Below, in pieces: positions 27,207 to 35,687 of a stretch of DNA of 64,000 nt. The stretch covers positions 1,983,001 to 2,047,000 of the forward strand of contig NZ_JBAJNS010000001.1 of the NCBI RefSeq assembly GCF_037911585.1, given 5' to 3'. How positions within the stretch are numbered: position 1 is the first letter of the stretch; each line of letters starts with the position of its first letter. Below the pieces are notes generated by a model that saw only the letters and a list, made by a program, of their open reading frames with translations, had not been told where the DNA came from and made no database searches. This DNA is from Streptomyces sp. GSL17-111. Its GTDB lineage: Bacteria > Actinomycetota > Actinomycetes > Streptomycetales > Streptomycetaceae. A program made the position numbers and the translations under genes.

Positions 27207-28763
27207 ATGGCTGCGACGAGAACGAGGTCCCCGCGCTTGCGCGGCAGGCTGGTCATGGCCGGAGTGCTGGTGGCCGCCGGGACCGTGACCGTCAGCAGCC
27301 TGCTGATCGGGGCCACCGAACCCACGGTGCAGCCGTACGACTTCAACGGTGACGGCATCGCGGACCTGACGATCGGAGTGCCCGGCAACGTCGTCGCGGG
27401 CAAGAGGGCGGCCGGTTCGGTCGTCGTCGCGAACGGCACGTCGGGCGGTCCGTCCAGCAGTTCCGTCCGGCTCGACCAGGAGTCCCCCGGCGTCCCCGGG
27501 GCCGCCGAGCCGGACGACAGCTTCGGACAGGCGTTCACCAGCGCGGACTTCGACGCTGACGGCTACGCAGACCTCGCCGTCAGCGCCCCGATTGAGGCCA
27601 TCGGGACCACCCAGGGCGCCGGATACGTCTCCGTGCACTACGGCAGTTCCGGCGGTGTCCACGCGTCGCGGAGTACGGCCTTCTCCGAGGACACCGCCGG
27701 CATGCCCGGCGCCGTGGGCTGGGACGAGTTCTTCGGCTACTCCCTCGCCTCCGGCGATCTGAACGGCGACGGCTACGACGACCTCGTCATCGGAGCTCCC
27801 CTCGACCACGTCGACGGCCACGCCAACGCGGGCTCCCTGAGGGTCGTCTTCGGCTCCGGCAGTGGCCTGGACCCCTCCTCCGCCGTGTGGATCGACCAGT
27901 CCACCCCCCACGTCCCCGGCACCCCCGAGGCCGAGGACCGCTTCGGTGAGCAACTCGCCGTCGGGGACATCGACGACGACGGCCACGCCGACCTCGTCGT
28001 CACCACCCTGGGCGAGCAGATCTCGGGCAGCTCCGACCGAGGCTCCGTCCACGTCCTGTACGGCCCGTTCGACGACGCCCCGAGTGCGGGCGGCTACATC
28101 GACTCCGCCCACATCGACGGCATCGGCGAGTTCTCCGGCAGCGCCCTCGCCCTCGGTCACTTCAACGACGACCCCTATCTCGACGTCGCGATCGGCGTCT
28201 CCGACCAGAAGGTCGGGGAGGACGGCGCCGCCGGACGCCTCGCGGTCCTCTACGCCGACGAGGACGGCCTCTCCCACGACGACGTCGAGGTCTTCGACCA
28301 GGACTCCCCCGGCATCGCCGGTGGGCCCGAACCCGAGGACTACTTCGCCTCCTCGCTGGCGGCGGGCGACTTCGACGGCGACGGTGTGGACGACCTGATC
28401 GTCGGCATGCGCAGCGAGGCCATCGGTTCGGCGACGGGTTCCGGCGCGTCGATGGTGCTCTTCGGCAACGCGACCGGGGGCATCTCGGCGAGCGGAGCCG
28501 TCTGGATCGACCAGGACACGCCCGGTGTCCCCGGCACCGTCTGGGAGGCCGACCACTTCGGCTGGACCGTCGGCGCTCTCGACACCGACGGCGACGGACG
28601 CGACGAACCCCTCATCGGCTCCCCTGGAAACGCCGCCGGGACCGTCACCGTCGTGAAGGTGCGGCCAGGCGACCTGGAGTCCGCCACCGCCCTGGCCGAA
28701 GGGGATCTCGGCTGGTCCGCCGGGTCCGACGGCGACGCGTTCGGCATCACCCTCCCCCGCTGA
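27207..28763 (+). CDS. Secreted FG-GAP (integrin-like) beta-propeller protein
   Basis: This 518-residue protein has a signal peptide (MAATRTRSPRLRG then a hydrophobic stretch to about residue 38) and seven FG-GAP repeats with Ca-binding DxNGDG/DxDxDG loops: DFNGDGIADLTIG, DFDADGYADLAV, DLNGDGYDDLVIG, DIDDDGHADLVV, HFNDDPYLDVAIG, DFDGDGVDDLIVG and DTDGDGRDEPLIG. Together they should form one seven-bladed calcium-binding propeller outside the cell. The fifth loop lacks the usual Gly. ATG 27207 has GGGGAG close upstream. It is divergent from the RHS toxin. Role unknown; adhesion or ligand binding is the usual guess for such folds. Confidence 0.9.
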   Translation: MAATRTRSPRLRGRLVMAGVLVAAGTVTVSSLLIGATEPTVQPYDFNGDGIADLTIGVPGNVVAGKRAAGSVVVANGTSGGPSSSSVRLDQESPGVPGAAEPDDSFGQAFTSADFDADGYADLAVSAPIEAIGTTQGAGYVSVHYGSSGGVHASRSTAFSEDTAGMPGAVGWDEFFGYSLASGDLNGDGYDDLVIGAPLDHVDGHANAGSLRVVFGSGSGLDPSSAVWIDQSTPHVPGTPEAEDRFGEQLAVGDIDDDGHADLVVTTLGEQISGSSDRGSVHVLYGPFDDAPSAGGYIDSAHIDGIGEFSGSALALGHFNDDPYLDVAIGVSDQKVGEDGAAGRLAVLYADEDGLSHDDVEVFDQDSPGIAGGPEPEDYFASSLAAGDFDGDGVDDLIVGMRSEAIGSATGSGASMVLFGNATGGISASGAVWIDQDTPGVPGTVWEADHFGWTVGALDTDGDGRDEPLIGSPGNAAGTVTVVKVRPGDLESATALAEGDLGWSAGSDGDAFGITLPR

Positions 28764-28933
28764 TCCCCTCCGGCGACGTCCCGCGCCTGCGGCCGCGCCG
28801 GTCCGGACGTCGGGTCCGGACGTAGCGGGTCGCCAGGCCGGTCAGTCGGACGTCCGGGTCGGCGTCCGCCGTGCCGGTGAGGCCGACTCCGTTGGAACAG
28901 CGGAGCCGGGTGCCGACGACCGCCACGTCGGCC

Positions 28934-29551
28934 TCACGTCCGGTGCGGGGGGTGCGGGCGCAGGACCGCGTCCACGGCCGTGTACAGCGTCTCCCGCTCG
29001 CGTTCCGTGAGGGTGTCATCCGCCGGCATCGCCCGCTGGTACGCGAGCCCGTTGACGACGGTGGACAGGAGGCGGGCACTGCGCGGAACGTCGTCGACGG
29101 ACAGCGCGCCCTCCTCGGCCAGGGTCCTCAGCCAGCCTTCGAGACGGTGCTGGGTGTCCCGCTCGACCGCCCGGTAGGACGCGCGCACCTGCTCGGTCTG
29201 CTCGGCGGTGACGAACGTCCGGACGGCGACGGCCAGGGCCTCGCGCGCCTGCGGGCCGGCGCCCACCGCCGCCAGGACCTGGCCCAGGCACCCGGCGAGG
29301 CGGTCCCGAGCGGGCAGGGACCGGTCGTCGATGGGGTCCGTGGGCGCGATCCAGTCGAAGATGCGGCGCGTCAGCTCGTCGCGCAGGTCCTGCTGGGTGG
29401 GGAAGTGGTGGCGCAGTGAGCCGATGCTCACCCCGGCCCGCGCGGCGACCGCGCGCACGCTCAGACGTGCCGTCAGGCCGTCCTCGGCGAGCATGTCCGC
29501 GGCCGCCGCCAGGATCCGTTCGCGCGTGCTGGGCGGTTTCTCGTCGTTCAT
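28934..29551 (-). CDS. TetR family transcriptional regulator
   Basis: This 205-residue regulator has an N-terminal TetR helix-turn-helix (STRERILAAAADMLAEDG to VSIGSLRHHFPTQQDL, about 8-53) and a helical ligand/dimer domain. It is divergent from a membrane protein gene, with a striking palindrome between them just upstream of its start, so it probably represses both itself and the divergent genes. The ligand cannot be inferred. Confidence 0.93.
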   Translation of the reverse strand: MNDEKPPSTRERILAAAADMLAEDGLTARLSVRAVAARAGVSIGSLRHHFPTQQDLRDELTRRIFDWIAPTDPIDDRSLPARDRLAGCLGQVLAAVGAGPQAREALAVAVRTFVTAEQTEQVRASYRAVERDTQHRLEGWLRTLAEEGALSVDDVPRSARLLSTVVNGLAYQRAMPADDTLTERERETLYTAVDAVLRPHPPHRT

Positions 29552-29568
29552 GGTGGCGCCATGATCTC

Positions 29569-29599
29569 ACTAGTACGGCGTACTAGTACACTGTGCTAG
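29569..29599. promoter_or_regulatory. Overlapping double TetR operator
   Basis: ACTAGTACG-G-CGTACTAGT (29569-29587) is a perfect 19-base dyad. A second dyad, CTAGTACA-C-TGTGCTAG (29583-29599, one mismatch), shares bases with it. This gives repeated CTAGTAC-type half-sites between divergent genes; a possible -10 TACACT (29587-29592) of the rightward gene lies inside. Confidence 0.75.
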
Positions 29600-29675
29600 C
29601 GTGTCGGCGTGCGCACCGCCCCAGCGGTCCGGCACGCATCGGCCAACGCATCGGCCACGACGAGGAGGCACCCAC

Positions 29676-30323
29676 GTGTTGCAGCAGTGGCGACGCCGTC
29701 GCGCCGAGGGGCGCGTCCGGCCCGGTGACGGACGGGAACTCACACGCTTCCGGTGGTGGCAGCTGCCCGGCCGCGCCCTGTTCCACCTCGACCCCGCCGA
29801 CCCGCACGCCCCCCGCTACACCGTGGACGTGCGGCACTGGCACAACCAGTCCTCGGGTGAGGTGACGGCGCAGCTCTACCGCGACGGCCGCCGGCACGCG
29901 GTCGGCAGGATGCCGGTCGCCTTCCCCGTGGAGGGCGGGACGATCGAGGTGGCGATGAGCCGCTTCGGCGTCAAGCGCTGCCACTTCGTCGCCGCGGACT
30001 CCACCGAGCGTCAGCTCAGGCCCGACCCCCGCTCCGCCGAAGGCCGCCGGGCCCGTTTCGCACGTCACCACCCCGTCGCGAGCCGGGCCGTCAAGGCCCT
30101 GTCGGTCGCGGCGCTGCTGATCGGCACCGTCCTGCTGGCCCAGGAGATCCTCGTGCCGCTCGCCGCCCTGCCCCCCGTCGCCGAGCGCTTCGGGCCGGTC
30201 GAACCGCTGATCAGCCTCCCCACGTGGCTGAACGTCGCCCTCGGGATCACGGCCGTGCTCGCCGGCATGGAGCGCGCCCTGCGTCTGCGTCACCACTGGC
30301 TCCTCGACGCGGCGGGAAGCTGA
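29676..30323 (+). CDS. Membrane protein of unknown function, TetR-divergent
   Basis: This 215-residue protein has a soluble N-terminal two-thirds (about 1-135, with FRWWQLPGRALFHLDP and a beta-rich segment) and two C-terminal transmembrane helices (near 141-160 and 184-203) ending in a short basic tail. GTG 29676 follows GAGGAGG at 7 bases. It lies 60 bases before the secreted peptidase gene on the same strand and is probably controlled by the divergent TetR protein. I do not recognise the family. Confidence 0.75.
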   Translation: MLQQWRRRRAEGRVRPGDGRELTRFRWWQLPGRALFHLDPADPHAPRYTVDVRHWHNQSSGEVTAQLYRDGRRHAVGRMPVAFPVEGGTIEVAMSRFGVKRCHFVAADSTERQLRPDPRSAEGRRARFARHHPVASRAVKALSVAALLIGTVLLAQEILVPLAALPPVAERFGPVEPLISLPTWLNVALGITAVLAGMERALRLRHHWLLDAAGS

Positions 30324-30362
30324 CCGGCCGACCGACCGACCGACCAACTGACTGACCGACCA
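30322..30362. repeat. GACC tetranucleotide tract
   Basis: Four to five uninterrupted ACCG/GACC units (about 30328-30345), followed by degenerate copies, fill the gap between the membrane protein stop and the peptidase gene. Confidence 0.7.
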
Positions 30363-30383
30363 CAGCCGGAACGAGGACCCCGT

Positions 30384-31859
30384 ATGCACCGCACAGCCCT
30401 GTCCCTCACCCTCGCCGTCACCGCCGTCGCGGCGGTCCTCACACCGGGCGGGGCGTCGGCCGCGACGACGGGTGCGGCGGACCCGCCCGGCGCCCTGCGG
30501 TGGGGGCCCTGTGCGGAGCAACCCCGCACGACGAGCCGGCTGGAGTGCGCGACGCTCAAGGTCCCGCTCGACTACCGCCGCCCCCACGGCCGCCAGATCG
30601 ACATCGCCGTCTCGCGGTTGCCGAGTGAGAACCCGGCGAAACGGCGCGGGGTGCTGCTGACCAACCCGGGCGGACCGGGCGGAACGGGGCTCGGGTACCC
30701 GGTCGTGCTCGCGGCCTCCGGTCTGCCGAAGAGTGTGCTGGACGCGTACGACGTCGTCGGTTTCGACCCCCGAGGCGTGGGCCGCAGCACTCCGGTGACG
30801 TGCGACCTGACGCCGTCCCAGCAGCAGCGCGGCAACTTCCCGCCGTACGTCCACTCCCCCGCGGACTTCTCCGAGGGGGCGGACCAGGCCCGTGCCATCG
30901 CCAGGCGGTGCGCCACGTCCAGCAGCGCCTGGATGCTCCCCCACACCACGACCGCCAACACCGCCCGCGACATGGACCGGATCCGGGCGGCCCTGGGCGA
31001 GCGGCGGATCTCCTACCTCGGTGCCTCCTACGGCACCCACCTCGGCGCGGTCTACGCCACGCTGTTCCCCCGGCGCGGGGACCGGATCGTGCTCGACAGC
31101 AACCTCGGTCCGGGCGGCTACGACCGCAGGGCGTTCCGGCTGCTCGCGCGCGGCATGCACGACCGCTTCCCGGACTTCGCCGCCTACGTGGCCGAGCACC
31201 CGGAGTACGGGCTCGGCCGCACCCCGGCCCAGGTGACGGCCACCTACCACCGGCTCGCCGCCCGTCTGACGGATCGGCCGGTCGGCGGCGTGGACGGTAC
31301 GGCCTTCCGCGGGCTGACCTTCGACCGCCTCTACAGCGACGCGTCCCTGCCCGCGCTGGCGGAGATGTGGCAGTCCCTCGACCGGGGCGAGCCGGTCGAC
31401 ATCGACCTACCGCCGGGCGACCTGGAGAACCTGCTGGCCGTCCGCCACCACGTGCTCTGCGCGGACTCCGCCTGGCCCCGGGAACTGGGCGCCTACCGGC
31501 TCGGCGCCCTGGTGGACCGGCTGCGGTACCCGATGCTGGGCGGGTCCACGGGCAGCGTCACGCCGTGTGCGTTCTGGCCGCGTGAGGGCATCGAGAAGCC
31601 GGTGCGGATCGGCGACGAGGGACCGTCGAACGTGCTGATGGTCCAGAACGAACGGGACCCGGGCACCCCGCTGGCCGGCGCTCTGCGGCTGCGGCACACG
31701 CTCGGGGAGCGGGCCAGGATCGTGATCGCCGATCAGGGCGGCCACGGGGTCTACCCGTTCAGCGGCAACACCTGCGTGAAGGACGCCGCCACCACCTTCC
31801 TGGCCACGGGCCGGCGCCCGGCCGAGGACCGCACCTGCCCGGCGGAGCCGACGACGTGA
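30384..31859 (+). CDS. Secreted alpha/beta-hydrolase, tripeptidyl aminopeptidase (SlpD/SlpE) type
   Basis: This 491-residue exported enzyme has a Sec signal peptide (MHRTALSLTL to ASA near 26) and an alpha/beta-hydrolase fold with a TAP-like C-terminal part. Visible features: oxyanion segment LLTNPGGPGGTGLG, nucleophile Ser215 in GASYGTH, Asp425 in NERDPGTPL and His454 in GGHGVYP. These match the mycelium-associated tripeptidyl aminopeptidases of Streptomyces, which trim peptides from the N-terminus. Two subtilases are encoded within 20 kb, suggesting extracellular protein use. It is probably cotranscribed with the TetR-divergent membrane protein gene. Confidence 0.9.
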   Translation: MHRTALSLTLAVTAVAAVLTPGGASAATTGAADPPGALRWGPCAEQPRTTSRLECATLKVPLDYRRPHGRQIDIAVSRLPSENPAKRRGVLLTNPGGPGGTGLGYPVVLAASGLPKSVLDAYDVVGFDPRGVGRSTPVTCDLTPSQQQRGNFPPYVHSPADFSEGADQARAIARRCATSSSAWMLPHTTTANTARDMDRIRAALGERRISYLGASYGTHLGAVYATLFPRRGDRIVLDSNLGPGGYDRRAFRLLARGMHDRFPDFAAYVAEHPEYGLGRTPAQVTATYHRLAARLTDRPVGGVDGTAFRGLTFDRLYSDASLPALAEMWQSLDRGEPVDIDLPPGDLENLLAVRHHVLCADSAWPRELGAYRLGALVDRLRYPMLGGSTGSVTPCAFWPREGIEKPVRIGDEGPSNVLMVQNERDPGTPLAGALRLRHTLGERARIVIADQGGHGVYPFSGNTCVKDAATTFLATGRRPAEDRTCPAEPTT

Positions 31860-31944
31860 CGGGGGACGGTCGCCTTGGTGCGGACCAGCGCGTACCGATG
31901 TGTGAAGGGGCTGTGGGGGGCTTATGTGTGGCGTCATCGCGCCA

Positions 31945-31974
31945 TTGACGTGATCGCGCCGCCGAGGTCACGAT
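31945..31974 (+). promoter_or_regulatory. Leaderless promoter of the LuxR-type regulator
   Basis: -35 TTGACG (31945-31950), an 18-base spacer, -10 CACGAT (31969-31974). The expected transcription start coincides with the A of ATG 31981, and no ribosome site is present. Confidence 0.55.
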
Positions 31975-31980
31975 CCGAGC

Positions 31981-33024
31981 ATGCTTGAGGCACTCGATCT
32001 GGACGCGGTGCAGCAGCGGGTGTACGAGGCGCTGGTGGACGGCGCGGTCACCGTGCCGGAACTCCAAGGCGGCCTCGGGCTGTCCGTCCCCCGGCTGCGG
32101 GCCACACTGCGGGCGCTGGAGGGGCTGGGGCTGATCGAGCGCGTCGTCGGCGGGCGGCGGGAGCCGGACCGGTTCCTGCCGGTCGAACCGGACGTGGCGT
32201 TCTCCGCGCTGCTGACCGCGCGCGAGGAGGAGTTGCAGCGGGCGCGCCGCCACGTGCACCACCTGGCGGCCCGGTTCCGGACGACCGCGGACGTGCGCGA
32301 CCCGCTGGACGTGGTGGAGGTCGTCGTCGGCCGGGCGGCCGTCATCCAGCAGGTGGACCAGCTCCAACGCACCGCGCGGCGGCTGATCCGGGGCATCGAC
32401 CGGCCGCCGTACGTCAACAGCGACCCCGACCGACACGACCCGCGCACCGGCATGATGCCGCTCCAGGGCGAGACGATGCGGCGCGGCGTCGCCTACCGGG
32501 TGCTGTACGACGCGGAGGGGCTGGCGACGTTCCACAGCACCCACAGCGACATCCTGGCGTGCGCGGACCTCGGCGAGGAGGCCCGCGTCCTGCCGCACGC
32601 CCCGACGAAGTTGCTGCTCGCGGACGAGCAGACGGGCGTGCTGCCGCTGCGCACGTCCCCGTACGAGGTGGCGAGCTGCATCGTCGTGCACGCGTCGGGG
32701 CTGCTGGAGGCGCTGTGCGCGTTCTTCGAGGTGCTGTGGGAGCGGGCGTTGCCGCTCTCGGACTTCCTGTCGGACGCCCGGCACCCGGCCGCCGACGGGC
32801 TGCCCCCGGACGACGCGCGCCTGCTGGCGCTGCTGGCGACGGGTCTGACGGATCAGGTCATGGCCCGTCAGCTGGGCATCAGTCACCGCACGTTCCAGCG
32901 CCGGCTGAGCGGCGTCATGGAACGGCTGGGCGCCTCGACGCGCTTCCAGCTCGGCATGATGGCCGCGCGACTGGACATCGGACGTCCGGGTGTCCAATCG
33001 GGCCCCGACCGAGTCGGGCCGTAA
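31981..33024 (+). CDS. TrmB/LuxR-type two-HTH transcriptional regulator
   Basis: This 347-residue regulator has an N-terminal winged-helix of TrmB type (VYEALVDGAVTVPELQGGLGLSVPRLRATLRALEGLG), a middle PLD-like/sensor part, and a C-terminal LuxR-type helix-turn-helix (LLALLATGLTDQVMARQLGISHRTFQRRLSGVMERLGASTRFQ). It lies directly upstream of a subtilase gene on the same strand, with 139 bases between them. Proteins of this layout are common orphan regulators beside secreted proteases in Streptomyces. The signal is unknown. Confidence 0.88.
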   Translation: MLEALDLDAVQQRVYEALVDGAVTVPELQGGLGLSVPRLRATLRALEGLGLIERVVGGRREPDRFLPVEPDVAFSALLTAREEELQRARRHVHHLAARFRTTADVRDPLDVVEVVVGRAAVIQQVDQLQRTARRLIRGIDRPPYVNSDPDRHDPRTGMMPLQGETMRRGVAYRVLYDAEGLATFHSTHSDILACADLGEEARVLPHAPTKLLLADEQTGVLPLRTSPYEVASCIVVHASGLLEALCAFFEVLWERALPLSDFLSDARHPAADGLPPDDARLLALLATGLTDQVMARQLGISHRTFQRRLSGVMERLGASTRFQLGMMAARLDIGRPGVQSGPDRVGP

Positions 33025-33091
33025 TGCCGCCATGCACCTCAAATATCCGTTATCCGAAGCCCCTTGTTGGCTGTCGTGTACATGAGCTTGT

Positions 33092-33149
33092 CTGCTGTCA
33101 GCGCCCCCACGGCGCTCGCGCCCCCCACGGCGCTCCCCCCACACAGCAG
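33092..33149 (+). promoter_or_regulatory. 5'-leader hairpin enclosing direct repeats, upstream of subtilase
   Basis: CTGCTGT (33092-33098) is complementary to ACAGCAG (33143-33149) and flanks two 14-bp direct repeats CCCCCACGGCGCTC (33104-33117 and 33122-33135). The structure ends just before the ribosome site AAAGGAC. Confidence 0.5.
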
Positions 33150-33163
33150 TAAAGGACGTTCAC

Positions 33164-34369
33164 ATGGCAGTGACGCGGAAGAAGCTCACCGTCGGCCTCT
33201 CGGCGGCCGTGGCCGCAGCGGCCATCGGTACCGGACTGGCCTTCCCGGCGGGCGCGGCCCCGGCCGAGGCGACGGTCGTCGGGGCCGGTTCGGCCTCGGC
33301 GGTCGAGGGCAGCTACATCGTCACGATGAAGGAGTCGGCCGTCTCGGTCTCCTCCGGCGAGAGCGAGGCCGGCGAGGACGTGATCACCGAGCACGGCGGC
33401 ACGGTCGAGGACACCTTCGACGCCGCCCTCAACGGCTACGCCGCCGGTTCCCTCACCGAGCGCGAGGCGCGCCGCCTCGCCGCCGACCCGGCCGTCGAGA
33501 AGGTGTACGTCAACCAGCGGCACACGGTCTCCGCCGAGCAGACCGACCCGCCGAACTGGGGCCTGGACCGCATCGACCAGCAGGCCCTCCCGCTCGACCG
33601 GACGTACACCCACCCCGACGACGGGGGCGAGGGCGTCACCGCGTACGTCATCGACACCGGGGTGATGGTGGAGCACGAGGACTTCGGTGGCCGGGCGAGC
33701 AACGGCTTCGACGCGGTCGAGAACGACGACGTCGCGCAGGACGGCAACGGGCACGGCACGCACGTCGCGGGCACCATCGCGGGCACCGAGCACGGCGTCG
33801 CGAAGAACGCCGAGGTCGTCGGCGTCCGGGTGCTGGACGACAACGGCTCGGGGACGACCGCGCAGGTCGTCGCGGGCATCGAGTGGGTGGCCGAGAACGC
33901 CTCCGGGCCCTCGGTCGCCAACATGTCGCTGGGCGGCCCGCAGGACCCGGCGCTGGACGAGGCGGTGAGCCGCGCGATAGGCGCGGGCGTGACGTTCGTC
34001 GTCGCGGCGGGCAACGAGAGCCAGGACGCGAACAACGTCTCCCCGGCGCGCGTCCCGGAGGCCATCACCGTCGGCGCGACGGACGACGGGGACGGGCAGG
34101 CGAGCTTCTCCAACTACGGCTCGGCGCTGGACCTCTACGCCCCCGGCGTGGACATCACGGCCGCCTGGAACGACGGCGCGACGCGGACGATCTCCGGCAC
34201 CTCGATGGCCAGCCCGCACGCGGCCGGTGTCGCCGCGCTGTACCTGGCGGGCAACGCCTCGGCCTCCCCGGCGGACGTCTCCCGCGCGCTGACGGACGCG
34301 GCGGCGCGCGACGTCGTCGGCAACCCCGGCCCCGGCTCCCCGAACCTGCTGCTGAACCTGGTCAAGTGA
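33164..34369 (+). CDS. Subtilisin family (S8) serine protease, proteinase K-like
   Basis: This 401-residue preproenzyme has a Sec signal peptide (1 to about 32), an I9-type propeptide (about 48-120, from EGSYIVTMKE) and a mature S8 domain from about residue 128. The triad is intact: Asp164 (VIDTG), His197 (NGHGTHVAG), Ser347 (SGTSMASPH), with oxyanion Asn284 (AAGNES). It ends after the catalytic domain, without accessory modules, unlike the second subtilase at 48.8 kb. The ATG has AAAGGAC upstream. Likely controlled by the adjacent TrmB/LuxR regulator. A long terminator follows. Confidence 0.95.
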   Translation: MAVTRKKLTVGLSAAVAAAAIGTGLAFPAGAAPAEATVVGAGSASAVEGSYIVTMKESAVSVSSGESEAGEDVITEHGGTVEDTFDAALNGYAAGSLTEREARRLAADPAVEKVYVNQRHTVSAEQTDPPNWGLDRIDQQALPLDRTYTHPDDGGEGVTAYVIDTGVMVEHEDFGGRASNGFDAVENDDVAQDGNGHGTHVAGTIAGTEHGVAKNAEVVGVRVLDDNGSGTTAQVVAGIEWVAENASGPSVANMSLGGPQDPALDEAVSRAIGAGVTFVVAAGNESQDANNVSPARVPEAITVGATDDGDGQASFSNYGSALDLYAPGVDITAAWNDGATRTISGTSMASPHAAGVAALYLAGNASASPADVSRALTDAAARDVVGNPGPGSPNLLLNLVK

Positions 34370-34381
34370 CCCCCTGAGCCC

Positions 34382-34430
34382 CGACGGGCCGGGCCCGGCG
34401 CACGACGCCCCGGGCCCGGCCCGTCGTGCG
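34382..34430. terminator. Terminator after subtilase, with alternative pairing
   Basis: Perfect 17-bp arms (34382-34398 with 34410-34426) and an 11-base loop. A competing perfect 9-bp stem (34399-34407 with 34422-34430) shares part of the right arm. Confidence 0.8.
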
Positions 34431-34460
34431 CGCGGCGGGCATGCCGAAGACGGTCAACAC

Positions 34461-34480
34461 TGGTACGATAACTGGTACCA
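34461..34480. promoter_or_regulatory. Probable YefM/YoeB operator-promoter
   Basis: TGGTAC recurs at 34461 and 34473, the second copy as the palindrome TGGTACCA, 16-35 bases before the antitoxin ATG. TACGAT (34464-34469) could be the -10. YefM-type antitoxins bind such GTAC-centred dyads to repress their own operon. Confidence 0.55.
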
Positions 34481-34495
34481 CGAAAGGGGCGACCC

Positions 34496-34756
34496 ATGTC
34501 CATCACGGCCAGCGAGGCCCGGAAGAACCTGTTCCCCCTGATTCAGCAGGTCAACGACGACCGTACGCCCGTCCACATCACCTCGCGCAGCGGCAACGCG
34601 GTCCTGATCTCAGAGGAGGACTTCTCCTCCTGGCAGGAAACGATCTACCTCATGCGCTCACCGGCGAATGCCCGACGCCTGGCCGAGTCCATCGCCGAGG
34701 CGGAGGCGGGCCGCGTCTCGCCGCGTGAGTTGATCGACGTCGAAGAGGCCGAGTGA
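34496..34756 (+). CDS. yefM: Antitoxin of YefM/Phd family
   Basis: This 86-residue antitoxin starts [22 protein letters not shown] and has the DNA-binding N-terminal YefM fold with [18 protein letters not shown]; the acidic C-terminal part wraps the toxin. GAAAGGGG is upstream at a normal distance. Its stop overlaps the toxin GTG (GTGA), so both are coupled. It should bind YoeB and autorepress the operon. Base composition looks less GC-rich than the neighbours, which suggests acquisition by transfer. Confidence 0.94.
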   Translation: MSITASEARKNLFPLIQQVNDDRTPVHITSRSGNAVLISEEDFSSWQETIYLMRSPANARRLAESIAEAEAGRVSPRELIDVEEAE

Positions 34757-35007
34757 AGACTGTCTTCACGGATCAGGGGTGGGACGACTACACCCACTGG
34801 GCCGAATCCGATCGGCGCATGGTCAGACGTATCAATCGGCTCATCGAGGAGTGCAAGCGCGACCCCTTCACCGGAATCGGCAAGCCCGAGCCGCTGAAGG
34901 GAGATCTGAGCGGCTACTGGTCTCGGCGGATCGACGCGGAACACCGCCTCGTGTATCGCGTCAAAGGGGACGAACTCCTCGTCGTCCAGGCGCGGTACCA
35001 CTACTGA
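34753..35007 (+). CDS. yoeB: YoeB family mRNA interferase toxin
   Basis: This 84-residue RelE-superfamily ribosome-dependent RNase has the complete C-terminal signature: [30 protein letters not shown] and the terminal catalytic RYHY. Length is exactly that of YoeB/Txe. GTG 34753 overlaps the yefM stop. Its end overlaps the convergent iron-sulfur protein gene by 7 bases. Expected to stop translation under stress when YefM is degraded. Confidence 0.95.
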   Translation: MKTVFTDQGWDDYTHWAESDRRMVRRINRLIEECKRDPFTGIGKPEPLKGDLSGYWSRRIDAEHRLVYRVKGDELLVVQARYHY

Positions 35008-35687
35008 CGGAGGACGCAGTCGCCGCAGGTGGCGGCGCCGGGGACGCGGTAGTAGAGGCAGCAGTTGCGGCGGGCGTAGACGGGGTCGCCGGTGGCGTCG
35101 ACGTGGAGGCGTCCGGCGTCCCGCAGCGGCTCGCGGGCGAGCAGCGCCCGGGTGAGGGGAAGGGCGCGGCGGGCGGTGGGCGCGGCGTCGAGGAGGACGC
35201 GCAGGGCTCCGGCGAGGGCGGAGGCGGCGTTGCCGCGCAGGGTGTGCGGGGAGACGCCGGTGCTGCGGCGGACGGCGTCGCCGAGGGGCGTGAGGTGGTC
35301 CGTCATGACGGTCGTGTAGGCGGCGGAGGCGGGGTCGGGGCCGTCCGCGTCGCGGGGGTCGGGGAGCCACCACCGCGTGCCGGCCGGGTCGGGGCGCAGC
35401 CACAGGCGGCCGAGGTCGGGGACGCGGCCGTGCAGGGCGGCGGAGGCGAGCGCCAGGGACCACAGCCGGGCGGCGACGCCGAGGTGGACGGTGGACGCGG
35501 CCACCCGCGCGTCACGGGTGCCGAGGCGCGCGCCGACGAAGGCGGTGTAGGTGTCGAGCGCGCGGCCCGGCGCGTGCAGGTCGGCGAGGCGGAGGAAGCC
35601 GGGGGACGGCTGCGCGGGGCCGGTGTGGACGGTGAAGAAGGGGCCGACGCGGGCGACGTGGGCGAGGTAGTCCGCCGTCGTGGTCAT
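35001..35687 (-). CDS. FhuF-like [2Fe-2S] protein (ferric reductase-like)
   Basis: This 228-residue protein has a C-terminal [17 protein letters not shown], the FhuF-type CC-x10-C-x2-C ligand set for a [2Fe-2S] cluster. The N-terminal three-quarters is helical, without a signal or membrane segment. FhuF proteins reduce ferric siderophores in the cytosol. The ATG (35687) overlaps the stop of the PadR gene in ATGA. A link to siderophore use is known for the family, but the neighbouring genes here are not siderophore genes. Confidence 0.85.
   Translation of the reverse strand: MTTTADYLAHVARVGPFFTVHTGPAQPSPGFLRLADLHAPGRALDTYTAFVGARLGTRDARVAASTVHLGVAARLWSLALASAALHGRVPDLGRLWLRPDPAGTRWWLPDPRDADGPDPASAAYTTVMTDHLTPLGDAVRRSTGVSPHTLRGNAASALAGALRVLLDAAPTARRALPLTRALLAREPLRDAGRLHVDATGDPVYARRNCCLYYRVPGAATCGDCVLRQ

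Noticed and set aside
28747..29079. A 110-codon minus-strand frame overlapping the TetR gene
   Set aside because: Arg/Thr/Ser-rich translation in another frame of the TetR gene, no ribosome site and no domain.
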